Positions 7,933-16,334 of a DNA stretch of 33,014 bases are shown here, in pieces; position 1 is the stretch's first letter; every line of letters begins with the position of its first letter. The position numbers and the translations under genes were made by a program. The DNA comes from an uncultured Akkermansia sp. (GTDB lineage: Bacteria > Verrucomicrobiota > Verrucomicrobiia > Verrucomicrobiales > Akkermansiaceae), in NCBI GenBank assembly GCA_947588735.1, contig CANQAD010000022.1, positions 1 through 33,014 of the forward strand. Reading direction: 5' to 3'. The notes under the pieces are model-generated. The model was given only the letters and a program-made list of their open reading frames with translations. It searched no databases and was not told the DNA's origin.

Positions 7933-8797
7933 TCCCCTGCCCCTGAAACAATGTATCCTTATGAGCAAGCTGAAAGAAATGGGAAAAACGACGACTCTCG
8001 AGCGACGTTCGAGCTGGTTTTACACGCTCAAGACACTCTATTTGCGCGAGCTTCGGGTATATTTTAGCACACCCTTTGGTTGGGTGATCATGGCATGCAC
8101 CATGGCGCTTCTTGGCTTCTGTCTGCAAGCCGTTATTCAGGTGATGTCGAAAGCCACAGGCGAGGGAGTCATGTATTACATGCTCAACAACATCAACTTC
8201 TGGTTTTTTTTCATCTTTCTCTTCCCTCTCATTACCATGCGCAGCTTTGCGGAAGAAGAGCGACAGGGTACGCTGGAGGGGTTGCTGACAGCACCTGTAA
8301 CCACCACTCAGATTATCCTGGGCAAGTACTTTGCTGCCTACACTTTTTATCTGGTGCTATGGATTCCCCTGCTGCTGTATCCGTGGATGAGTCATTTGGC
8401 CAACATTTACACAGAGTGCCGCTATGATATCAAAGCCGAAGGAGAAATTACTTATTTATTGGCGGACTGGATTGGTCCATACGCTATACTTTCCCTCAGC
8501 GGAGCATTTTTCATCGCTATCGGGCTGTTCTGCTCCGCGATGACGCGCAGTCAAATTATTGCTGGTATCCTTTGTACGAGTTTTATGATTTCCTATTACT
8601 TCCTTGGGCGGGTGACGGAATTGTGGGGTGAATTTCCGGCAGCTCCCATCTTTCACTACATGTCCTGCACCGAGCACGTAAGCTCATTTTCGCGCGGGCT
8701 GTTGGATACTCGCCCGCTCGTGTTGTATCTTAGTTTGGCAATCCTGACGCTGGCGTGCGTGAAGCGCGTGGTGGATTACCGCCGCTGGACTCGATGA
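7925..8797 (+). CDS. ABC-2 type permease, GldF-like
   Basis: A 290-aa integral membrane protein with about six helices. After a short cytoplasmic N-terminus come the family hallmarks LYLRELRVYFSTPFGWV and MRSFAEEERQGTLEGLLTAPV, both characteristic of GldF-type ABC-2 permeases. It should form the membrane channel for the ATPase encoded just upstream, whose 3' end it overlaps by 8 bp. In-frame ATGs at 7961 and 7979 are possible alternative starts that would remove the overlap. Its own stop overlaps the start of the GldG-like gene in an ATGA arrangement. GldF homologues occur in many non-gliding bacteria, so motility should not be assumed. Confidence 0.9.
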   Translation: MISPLPLKQCILMSKLKEMGKTTTLERRSSWFYTLKTLYLRELRVYFSTPFGWVIMACTMALLGFCLQAVIQVMSKATGEGVMYYMLNNINFWFFFIFLFPLITMRSFAEEERQGTLEGLLTAPVTTTQIILGKYFAAYTFYLVLWIPLLLYPWMSHLANIYTECRYDIKAEGEITYLLADWIGPYAILSLSGAFFIAIGLFCSAMTRSQIIAGILCTSFMISYYFLGRVTELWGEFPAAPIFHYMSCTEHVSSFSRGLLDTRPLVLYLSLAILTLACVKRVVDYRRWTR

Positions 8798-10350
8798 AAC
8801 CTGTCTCTTATCCTTTGATCATGAGCCATCATCAAACTATACGAATCGTCCCGGGAGCGCGCCGTCCGAAAGGTACGCCCCTGGTCTGGTTGAATCTGGT
8901 GCTCCTGATGATTATTGTGCTTGCATGCAATTACATTGCCTACCATGAATATGCCCGCAAGGATCTGACGGAGGAGGAGCGCTATACCATCTCCGAACGT
9001 ACCATGAATGTGCTCCAATGTGCGCGCATTCGCAACCGTGAAACCCCCATTCGCATTGTATTTGCTTTCAAAAAATCCACTCCGAACTACGCGCGCATGC
9101 ACAGCCTGTTGGAGGAATATGTGCGCAACGGCGGGGGAAAAATCGAGCTGGAGTGCTTTGACCCTATTCGCCAGCCCAATCGAGCTCGTGAAATTTCCCA
9201 AATATACGGCGTTGATTTCAAGCAAGATCTATGCGTAGTGGATGCTCGCAAGGATCCCTCTGTTTCCATCAAAACCTTTGAAGAAGAAAAGGGCGACCAT
9301 AAGCATGTGCGCATTCGCCCCGGCACCTCCTTTGTCAAGTACGAGACCTTGCCGGATGAAAGCCGTCGAGCCGTTGCGCTGATGATGGATGAGGTCGTAT
9401 GCTCGGCCATCACTGAGGCCGTGGAGGGGGACATGCGCCACATGTACGTGGTGGAAGGCAAGGGAGGTGTCTCTCGAGACGACCAGAGTTTGCTGGAAAA
9501 TATAGGACGCATTGTTTCCTCGCTCAACATCCAGCTGTCGTGGGTCAATTTAAATGGTATGGAAATGCTGCCGGACAATGCAGAAGGGCTCATCATCGTA
9601 TCCCCTCAAGTGGACTTCACGGATGATGAGCTACGAGTAGTGCGCGAGTTCTGGGAAAGAGACAACGGCCGCCGCTGCATCTTCGTGGCACTGGATCCCA
9701 CCAACACAACCCTTCCACGTCTTTACCGTTTCCTGCGTGAGCAGGGTATCCGTCCGAATCGTGACCGGGTGTTGTTGCGCGACCGCAAACGTGCGTACTA
9801 CGACATTTCCGCCGTCTTCCCCAAGGGACTGGATTGTACGAAAAAATTCTGGAACAGTACGACTCATGTGGAAGGACAATCCATGTCTTTTACCTTGGAG
9901 CATGGAGATGAAAATGAGGCGGCGCTACGCAAGCTTTCCACCTACCCGGTGCTCATGAGCACGCATGACTACTACGGGGAAACCAGCTCAATGCTTGAGC
10001 CGCATTTTGACCCTCGGGAGGATAAACCCGGCCCCCTCTGTCTCGGCGCTGCCACAACTAAGGGCAGCTTGCGTGCGGCAAATGATATGAGCACCTTGCT
10101 GGTTTTGGGTAATGTGGATATGCTCCTGCGCAGTAACGCCCGCACTGAGCAACAGGACTATCTGCACACCTTATGGGCATGGATGAGCAATCGCCCTGAA
10201 TACGGAGGGAAAAGTGCCAACCAGGATCTCACCATGAAGATTGATTTGAATCGGCACTCCCGAAACGTATTGGAGTACTTGACGCTGTTGGTTATGCCGT
10301 TGCTCGCGCTCTTCATCGCGCTGTTGATATGGCAAGCGCGTCGCCATTGA
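8794..10350 (+). CDS. GldG-like ABC transporter auxiliary protein
   Basis: A 518-aa protein of the GldG family (ABC-type transport auxiliary domain). One N-terminal membrane helix (PLVWLNLVLLMIIVLACNYIA) is followed by the family phrase DLTEEERYTISERT. A long extracytoplasmic region with alpha/beta domains comes next, and a C-terminal helix (LLVMPLLALFIALLIW) ends the protein. The ATG at 8794 overlaps the permease stop as ATGA, which favours it over an in-frame ATG at 8755 inside the permease; 8821 is also possible. In Flavobacterium johnsoniae GldA, GldF and GldG form one transporter, and this gene order matches. The following DUF4340 gene overlaps or closely follows its stop. Confidence 0.88.
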   Translation: MKPVSYPLIMSHHQTIRIVPGARRPKGTPLVWLNLVLLMIIVLACNYIAYHEYARKDLTEEERYTISERTMNVLQCARIRNRETPIRIVFAFKKSTPNYARMHSLLEEYVRNGGGKIELECFDPIRQPNRAREISQIYGVDFKQDLCVVDARKDPSVSIKTFEEEKGDHKHVRIRPGTSFVKYETLPDESRRAVALMMDEVVCSAITEAVEGDMRHMYVVEGKGGVSRDDQSLLENIGRIVSSLNIQLSWVNLNGMEMLPDNAEGLIIVSPQVDFTDDELRVVREFWERDNGRRCIFVALDPTNTTLPRLYRFLREQGIRPNRDRVLLRDRKRAYYDISAVFPKGLDCTKKFWNSTTHVEGQSMSFTLEHGDENEAALRKLSTYPVLMSTHDYYGETSSMLEPHFDPREDKPGPLCLGAATTKGSLRAANDMSTLLVLGNVDMLLRSNARTEQQDYLHTLWAWMSNRPEYGGKSANQDLTMKIDLNRHSRNVLEYLTLLVMPLLALFIALLIWQARRH

Positions 10351-10358
10351 CAGATTCC

Positions 10359-12617
10359 ATGAGAAAAGCCCTGCTCACTATTTTGCTGTCGCTCCTCGCT
10401 CTGTTGAGCGTAGGTGCAGCTGCGGTGCTTTTTTTGGATGGAAGCCTGGCGCGTTTGACAGGCTGGTATCACTTCCGACCAGGCATGTCTCTTTTCCCCC
10501 CAGAAAACATGAATCGCATTGACGATGTGAGCTGGATACGCATAGGGGATCTGCACGATACGATTGAATGCGAGCGGGAGAAGGATGGTTCATGGTGGAT
10601 CGTTGCGCCCTTCCGCGACCGTATGGCGCCGGAGGCTGTGGACGCTATACTTTCCTTCACCACACAGGCACGTTTGGTTGATACACTGCCCCTCAACCGC
10701 ACCACGCGTGCGAGCATGCGCGAGTTCGGTGTGGAGACTTCGCCGCACAGCATTACCCTGAAAAAGTATGTGGGGGATGGGGAGATGACCACATTGGCGC
10801 GCTATACTTTGGGCAGCGCTTCGCCATGGCTGGCAGATGCCGGAGATGGCGAGCACCTGTTGCCGACCACTTATCTGCGTACCGATTTCTACGGCCGTGA
10901 CAAACGCATTCATGTGGTAAGCGGTAATATACTTTCCGTCTTTAAAAACGGGCTGCAAGGGCTGCGCGATGCCCACCCTCTGCATATTGAGCCGGACAGC
11001 GTACTAGGCATTGAGGTAATGCGTCATGATGCTCTCAAGGGGGGTGAACAGGAGCTGAAGATGGTACGTGAAAGTGCGCAGAGTCGCTGGGTAATTACCT
11101 CCCCAACGCTCACGGAAGCGGATGATGAGCAACCGGATGTGCTTCTCTCTTTGCTCTCGCGGATGCGTGCCACACGAATTGAAGGTGCGGGGAGTGTGCA
11201 ACTTCCTGTGAAACCAATGCTTACTGTGACGCTTAGATTGGAAGATGGCGAGAAGAAAGAATTACACGTTTACAAGCCGTTTACCTCGTCGTCGGATGGG
11301 CAGCTGCTCTGCTATGCTACAACGGCAGACCGTCCGGTCGTGTTCACCTTGCCGGTGGAACCCAGAATGCGCCGCAGCGGCGGTTACGCAAAACTTGTGA
11401 ATGAAATACTCAGCGTTCCTGTTTTACCGGGGAGTGTGCAAGTGCAGATACAGAACTCAATCAACTTGGTGTATTGGGCGGATTTACCTTTATCAATCAA
11501 CGATCTGCGTTCCAAAAACTTTTCACACCTCGGAATAAAAGATATTGATAAAGTGCTTGTACGTTCAGTTTTTTCTCCCTACCCGCTTATTTTGCGCCTC
11601 ATCCCCGGGGATACAGAGGGTCAGGTAAAAGATGTATGGATGTTTTCAGCAGAAGGGCATCCCTTTGAGGAAGCTGATCAGGAAACTGTGGCCACATTTC
11701 TCAATGGTCTGAGCAAAATTCCCGTGCTGGATTTCCTGCGCGATTTAAAACCTGGCGAAGAGCCCATAGAAGCAGAGAGGGAATTCGGGCTCATCCAACC
11801 GGATTATTTGATGCTCATTCAACCGCGAGAATGCGCTGTACGCGCCATGCTGTTCGGGGAAGATTTACCGTTGGTGAGAGATCGTGCGCCTCGGGTGTTT
11901 CGTATGAAACGCCAACGGGCAAAGGGCAAAGTTTATTGGGCGGGTATGGAACAGAACACGCACAGCGTTTGCCGACTGAGCCCTAAACTTATGAAACTTT
12001 TTTCTTTCTCCCCTGAGAGCTGGAAAAAACGCAATCTCACCCAATTTCCAATCTCGTCCCTACGTACCCTTACCCTCAGTTACATGAAGTCTCCTATGGT
12101 GCTGCACTACGACTACATCGGCGAAGAATGGACTGGTACCTTGGGCAATGAAGACGTCACCCCACGCATCAATCCTCATCGCACCAATTATTATGTGCAT
12201 CACTTGCAGCAAGTCCGCGTCAAGCAATGGCTTTCTAATACCGATGAAGATGCTATAGCCGCGCTGGCAAACCCTGTATTCAGTGTCAAATTAGACTTGG
12301 AACTCACTGATTACTCTGACTTGGAGGGTATTGTAATGGATGCCTCGCAGAACGGGGATGAAATCAATCGCCGCACCCTGCCCAGCCTGGAGGAAGTGCG
12401 CGGCATGCTTACCGAAAAGAGCGATACTGACGCAGCTTTCCGAGAGATAGCCACCGGTGAGCGTAAGGTGGAGAAACGCAGCATAACCATTGAAATTGCT
12501 CCTTCGGATCCCACAGCCAAGAAACCGTTTTTTTACGGCAGAATATGCGAGGATGGCAGACTTTTCATACTGAGCTTTGAGGATGCGCAAAGCTTGGATG
12601 GTCAACTTCTAGATTAA
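10359..12617 (+). CDS. DUF4340 domain-containing protein
   Basis: A 752-aa protein with an N-terminal hydrophobic helix (ALLTILLSLLALLSVGAAAVLFL) that is either a signal anchor or signal peptide. A long, beta-rich region follows with repeated units of the kind seen in DUF4340 (for example WWIVAPFRDRMAPEAVDAILSF near residues 87-108). DUF4340 proteins are often encoded directly after GldG-like genes and are presumed to be a periplasmic partner of that transporter; their biochemical role is unknown. The ATG at 10359 lies 8 bp after the GldG stop and starts MRKALL, a normal export signal. An in-frame ATG at 10329 would overlap the previous gene by 22 bp. Confidence 0.83.
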   Translation: MRKALLTILLSLLALLSVGAAAVLFLDGSLARLTGWYHFRPGMSLFPPENMNRIDDVSWIRIGDLHDTIECEREKDGSWWIVAPFRDRMAPEAVDAILSFTTQARLVDTLPLNRTTRASMREFGVETSPHSITLKKYVGDGEMTTLARYTLGSASPWLADAGDGEHLLPTTYLRTDFYGRDKRIHVVSGNILSVFKNGLQGLRDAHPLHIEPDSVLGIEVMRHDALKGGEQELKMVRESAQSRWVITSPTLTEADDEQPDVLLSLLSRMRATRIEGAGSVQLPVKPMLTVTLRLEDGEKKELHVYKPFTSSSDGQLLCYATTADRPVVFTLPVEPRMRRSGGYAKLVNEILSVPVLPGSVQVQIQNSINLVYWADLPLSINDLRSKNFSHLGIKDIDKVLVRSVFSPYPLILRLIPGDTEGQVKDVWMFSAEGHPFEEADQETVATFLNGLSKIPVLDFLRDLKPGEEPIEAEREFGLIQPDYLMLIQPRECAVRAMLFGEDLPLVRDRAPRVFRMKRQRAKGKVYWAGMEQNTHSVCRLSPKLMKLFSFSPESWKKRNLTQFPISSLRTLTLSYMKSPMVLHYDYIGEEWTGTLGNEDVTPRINPHRTNYYVHHLQQVRVKQWLSNTDEDAIAALANPVFSVKLDLELTDYSDLEGIVMDASQNGDEINRRTLPSLEEVRGMLTEKSDTDAAFREIATGERKVEKRSITIEIAPSDPTAKKPFFYGRICEDGRLFILSFEDAQSLDGQLLD

Positions 12618-12621
12618 ACTT

Positions 12622-14499
12622 ATGATGAAAATTGATCTACGATCCTTTTGTTGCAAGTTATGCGCAATCACCACCGTCGCGTGTTCTTTGGCAAACGGCG
12701 CTTCCGCTCCATCTGCCCCTGCCCCATGCGGAGCTGTACCCACGGAACAGCAGATCAAGTGGTTGCGTATGGAATGGTACGCTTTTGTGCATTTCGGCAT
12801 CAACACCTTTACCGGCAAAGAGTGGGGGTACGGCAACGAAGATCCAAGCCTTTTTTCTCCTTCCGATTTCGATGCAGAATTGACTGTAATGGCTTTCAAG
12901 CAAGCCGGTATGACGGGGATGATTTACACGGCAAAGCATCACGATGGTTTCTGCCTGTGGCCCACCAAATCGACAAAGCACAATATTACTAAATCACCAT
13001 GGCGTCATGGCAAGGGAGATGTCGTGGCTGAGTTTTCAAAGGCCTGCAAAAAATACGGTCTTCGATTTGGCACCTACCTTTCTCCGTGGGATCGAAACAA
13101 TGCTGAATACGGCAAGCCAGGCTATTTAAAGGTCTATGAAAAGCAAATACGTGAACTTCTCACCCATTATGGTCCCATCTTCGAAATTTGGTTCGATGGC
13201 GCTAACGGCGGAGATGGCTACTATGGGGGAGCTAAGGAAGTTCGTAAGATTGGCGGAGAAAATTATTATAATTTCCCACGCATCGTAAAGCTCATTCGTT
13301 CTTTGCAGCCGGATTGCATCATTTGGGGCGCGGACAAAAATGGAGATGTACAATGGGGTGGATCGGAGCGCGGCTTCGTAAAATACCCTTGTTGGAATCT
13401 TATCAACATGGATTCCCCACATGAAAAGTGGATCTCCCTGGAAGCCGATACCACCATTAACCATGCGGGATGGTTTTGGCACGAGGGGCAGTCTTCCAAG
13501 GTTAAATCCCCGGGGCAACTCATGAATGTGTACATGGAGAGCGTGGGACGAGGCGCTAACCTTATTCTCAACGTGGCTCTCAATCAAAAAGGTCAGCCAG
13601 ATAGTGCGGATCTGGCAGCTCTACAAGCCTTCGGAGAGATGCGCCGCCGCCTTCTGGCGAAAGACTACGCGCTTGGGTCGAATGCAATGGCGAGCGAGGT
13701 GCGTGGAAATTCGGAACAATTCTCTGCAGCAAAAGTGACCGATGGAGATATAGAAACATACTGGTGCCCGGAGGATGAGACAACGAAAGATTGCTGGCTT
13801 GAAATTAAGTTGAATGAGCCAACGACTTTTGATGTGGTGCGGTTGCGTGAGCAGATACGCCTCGGACAGCGAGTCAAAAAATTCCGTATCGAGGCCTTCG
13901 TTAATGGCGTCTGGCAGTGCATTGATGATTCCGGAGAAACCATCGGCAACCAAGTGCTGCGCCGCCTCAGCCAACCGGTGACAACCGACCGTGTCCGCCT
14001 GACCATTTTGGACGCGAGAGCCTGCCCCTGCATTAGTGAATTTTCCCTGCTCCGCTACCCGGATGAAATCTTCCCGAAAAACGGTGCGCCAGCTTCCCCT
14101 GCAGGGGAGAAGAATTACCTTCCAACGGACAAGTGGACGAGTACAATGAAGGCAGCCGAATATGCTTGGGACAGAGACACCTCCACGTACTGGCAGAGCA
14201 AGGGAGACAGACTTGTGATTGACTTGGGTGAAGCATGTCGATTTTCCGGTTTTTGCTACCTCCCCAAGCAAGACAATGACTGCAACTCCATGACAGATCG
14301 TTATGTCTTTGAGATCAGCATGGATGGCAAGAAGTGGGACGAAGTCGCTTCGGGAGAATTTCCGAACATTCGGGCCAATCCCATCTTGCAAACCGTCACG
14401 TTTTCTAAGCCCGTACGGGCTCGTTTCGTACGATTTATCGGTACTTCTGCCTTGGAAGGTAGCGGAGCGTCTGCGGCTGAACTGAATTTGATTCAATAA
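12622..14499 (+). CDS. Secreted GH29 alpha-L-fucosidase with two F5/8-type C domains
   Basis: A 625-aa exo-fucosidase that would remove terminal L-fucose from glycans such as mucin or milk oligosaccharides. A signal peptide covers about residues 1-28. The GH29 catalytic barrel runs about 35-350, with WYAFVHFGINTFTGKEWG, the TAKHHDGF motif (H106-H107-D108-G109) and nucleophile D192 in EIWFDGANG. Two discoidin-like (F5/8 type C, CBM32-like) modules follow at about 355-475 and 495-625; the second ends ARFVRFIG. The layout resembles subfamily GH29-B (alpha-1,3/1,4-fucosidases), which is an inference. It starts 4 bp after the DUF4340 stop, which is unusually tight for a glycosidase and a transporter gene and suggests co-transcription. 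Confidence 0.92.
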   Translation: MMKIDLRSFCCKLCAITTVACSLANGASAPSAPAPCGAVPTEQQIKWLRMEWYAFVHFGINTFTGKEWGYGNEDPSLFSPSDFDAELTVMAFKQAGMTGMIYTAKHHDGFCLWPTKSTKHNITKSPWRHGKGDVVAEFSKACKKYGLRFGTYLSPWDRNNAEYGKPGYLKVYEKQIRELLTHYGPIFEIWFDGANGGDGYYGGAKEVRKIGGENYYNFPRIVKLIRSLQPDCIIWGADKNGDVQWGGSERGFVKYPCWNLINMDSPHEKWISLEADTTINHAGWFWHEGQSSKVKSPGQLMNVYMESVGRGANLILNVALNQKGQPDSADLAALQAFGEMRRRLLAKDYALGSNAMASEVRGNSEQFSAAKVTDGDIETYWCPEDETTKDCWLEIKLNEPTTFDVVRLREQIRLGQRVKKFRIEAFVNGVWQCIDDSGETIGNQVLRRLSQPVTTDRVRLTILDARACPCISEFSLLRYPDEIFPKNGAPASPAGEKNYLPTDKWTSTMKAAEYAWDRDTSTYWQSKGDRLVIDLGEACRFSGFCYLPKQDNDCNSMTDRYVFEISMDGKKWDEVASGEFPNIRANPILQTVTFSKPVRARFVRFIGTSALEGSGASAAELNLIQ

Positions 14500-14506
14500 C
14501 TTTGTC

Positions 14507-15361
14507 GTGTGGATTTGGAGAAAAAAGATAGCTCGGAAGGACGAGATGTGGTGGACGCAGCAGCTCGCTGGAGTGAGTAGTGTGGTCTATACGGCCGTGC
14601 CTCGTTCGAGTTGCTTGTTGGTGGAATGTTACTGCGGCCACGTGGCAGAAACTGCAGCTCTTCTCTCAGCCTTCGGTGGAGCAATGAGAGAACTTGAGGA
14701 TCGGGATTGGGTGGCGGCTACGGCGCCGGAGAACACCCCGCCCCTCATTATCCGTAATCGCCTAGTCGTGGTCTCCTCCCCTGCTCTTGTGCCGCTCATG
14801 AAGCAGCGCTATCCCGGACGTCAAGTCCTCTGTTTCCCGGCTGAGAAGGCTTTCGGAACCGGGAACCATGGTACCACGGCCACCTGCCTGCGCCTACTGT
14901 GCGACGAGGCTCGTGCACGGCGTGGGCAAAGTTGGCGAATCATAGATGTAGGCTGTGGCACGGGAATATTGGGTTTAGCAGCCTTGAGCCTCGGCGCGCA
15001 GCAGGCCTTCTGTTTTGATTTTGATGCCTCAGCTGTAGAAGTGGCTCAGCGTAACGTGCTGCGCAACGGAGGGACTGCCGACATGCGTGTTTTCCGCGCA
15101 GACGTTTTTGAATGGGAACCGGATGAATCTGAACGTGCTGAGGTTGTCGTAGCTAACCTCTATTCCGGCCTCCTGCAACACGCTTTCCCACGCTTGCGTT
15201 CATATCTGCCGGAAACTCCAGGAGGTATGCTCATCGTGTCAGGCATTCTGCGCGAGCAGGAAGAGGACACTCTCTCAGCCGCTCAACAGGCGGGATTTTC
15301 CTTGCTTCGGCGCACGGTGTGTGGTAAGTGGGTGTCTATGAAATTAACGCAACCGGCATGA
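14507..15361 (+). CDS. prmA: Ribosomal protein L11 methyltransferase
   Basis: SAM-dependent methyltransferase modifying ribosomal protein L11. The class-I SAM motif is IIDVGCGTGILGLAAL, preceded by the PrmA hallmark EKAFGTGNHGTTATCLRLL and followed by VVANLYSGLL, the substrate-loop position where the family has an AN(L/I) motif. The GTG at 14507 is preferred because the N-terminus it gives (WIWRKK...WW) resembles the Trp-rich start of related proteins. An ATG at 14546 with a good GGAAGG Shine-Dalgarno 5 nt upstream is a real alternative and would shorten the protein by 13 residues. The stop overlaps the tsaB start (ATGA). Confidence 0.87.
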   Translation: MWIWRKKIARKDEMWWTQQLAGVSSVVYTAVPRSSCLLVECYCGHVAETAALLSAFGGAMRELEDRDWVAATAPENTPPLIIRNRLVVVSSPALVPLMKQRYPGRQVLCFPAEKAFGTGNHGTTATCLRLLCDEARARRGQSWRIIDVGCGTGILGLAALSLGAQQAFCFDFDASAVEVAQRNVLRNGGTADMRVFRADVFEWEPDESERAEVVVANLYSGLLQHAFPRLRSYLPETPGGMLIVSGILREQEEDTLSAAQQAGFSLLRRTVCGKWVSMKLTQPA

Positions 15362-15987
15362 GTATTCTCTCACTCGAGTGTTCTGTGGCACATGCCTCTT
15401 TGGCTTTGCATGGCTCAGCCTCCATGCAGTGCAGTTGGACTGCCCTGCGTAATCACGATGCTTTCCTTTTCCCCGCCCTGCAGGAGGCTCTGCGTGTTCT
15501 CGATGATGAGCCGCTGAACGTCATCCTAGTGGGTGCTGGGCCCGGGAGCTACGGTGGTGTACGTGTAGCACTCGCTGCAGCTGAGGGGATTGCTCTTGTG
15601 CGCAGAGCGCGTGTAGTTGCGCTATGCTCGTGGGCCCCTATATCCGAGGCAAGTGGTTGCAGTGTACTCTCCGATGCGAAGCGAGGCGGCTGGGCGTTAC
15701 GCACTCCTGACGGTGAACTGCAAGTACTTAGTACGCAAGAGGTGCTTGACCGCATCAAACAAGGAGAGGATATCCGCAGCATCGAATCCTCTGAAACGCT
15801 GGCGAAGGCCGGTATTCATTTGCAATGTGTTGGACTGGTGCCTACTGCGCAGTCTCTTATCGACTACTGGTTGAGGCTTCCCCATGCTGTGCAGCAAAAG
15901 CTTACAACCCTCCCCGCGCAGCCCGTCTATGTGCGTCCCCCTCACATTACCCATCCCAATCATCGACCGTGGGAAATTAGGAAATGA
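15358..15987 (+). CDS. tsaB: tRNA threonylcarbamoyladenosine biosynthesis protein TsaB
   Basis: A 209-aa ASKHA-fold protein, the non-catalytic partner of TsaD in making t6A at position 37 of ANN-decoding tRNAs. It begins with the ASKHA strand ILSLECSVAHASLAL and has the family loop GAGPGSYGGVRVALAAAEGIA (usual form GPGSFTGLRIG). The C-terminal half is short and diverged, as is common for TsaB. The ATG at 15358 overlaps the prmA stop as ATGA, and its own stop overlaps the next start in the same way, so three genes are translationally linked. Confidence 0.85.
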   Translation: MSILSLECSVAHASLALHGSASMQCSWTALRNHDAFLFPALQEALRVLDDEPLNVILVGAGPGSYGGVRVALAAAEGIALVRRARVVALCSWAPISEASGCSVLSDAKRGGWALRTPDGELQVLSTQEVLDRIKQGEDIRSIESSETLAKAGIHLQCVGLVPTAQSLIDYWLRLPHAVQQKLTTLPAQPVYVRPPHITHPNHRPWEIRK

Positions 15988-16334
15988 GCGGATCTGCCCT
16001 TTCAATAGCCGAACATCATTGTCGCCGCTGCGGGACCTGCTGCCGGTGGGAAGGAGATGTGTGCCTCACGCAGGCCGATGTGCGGGCTATTAGCGCCTAC
16101 CTGCACATGACCGAGGAGGACTTTATCAACACTTATTGTCGCTTGCAACGCAACAGGCAGGGACTTTCTCTCATGGATGCCGTCGATGGCGCATGCTGCA
16201 TGCTGAGAGAGGACAATACCTGCACCATTCAGCCTGTCAAACCGCAGCAGTGTCGCGATTTCCCCCAGCGTTGGAATTTTCCCGGCTGGGAACAACGCTG
16301 CCCCGCGGCCAGGAAAGGAGGCGCAACATGTTAA
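15984..16334 (+). CDS. YkgJ-family cysteine cluster protein
   Basis: A 116-aa protein with the YkgJ/Fe-S-Zn cluster pattern: CRRCGTCCRWEGD near residues 13-25, ACCML near 70, then the NTCTI...PQQCRDFP segment near 78-93 and a late WEQRCPAAR. The family (UPF0153) is predicted to bind zinc or an iron-sulfur cluster; its biochemical role is not established. It overlaps tsaB (ATGA) and its last 7 bp overlap the start of the large ABC fusion gene, so it may be translationally coupled to both neighbours. Confidence 0.85.
   Translation: MSGSALSIAEHHCRRCGTCCRWEGDVCLTQADVRAISAYLHMTEEDFINTYCRLQRNRQGLSLMDAVDGACCMLREDNTCTIQPVKPQQCRDFPQRWNFPGWEQRCPAARKGGATC
16314..16321 (+). promoter_or_regulatory. Strong Shine-Dalgarno fixing the start of the ABC fusion gene
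   Basis: AAAGGAGG lies 6 nt upstream of the ATG at 16328, inside the end of the YkgJ-like gene. It is the best ribosome-binding site in the window and decides the start of the large ABC protein; an upstream in-frame ATG at 16136 would overlap the YkgJ gene almost entirely. Confidence 0.75.

Noticed and set aside
16136..16327. N-terminal extension of the ABC fusion protein
   Set aside because: It overlaps the YkgJ-like gene in another frame; AAAGGAGG before 16328 fixes the start.
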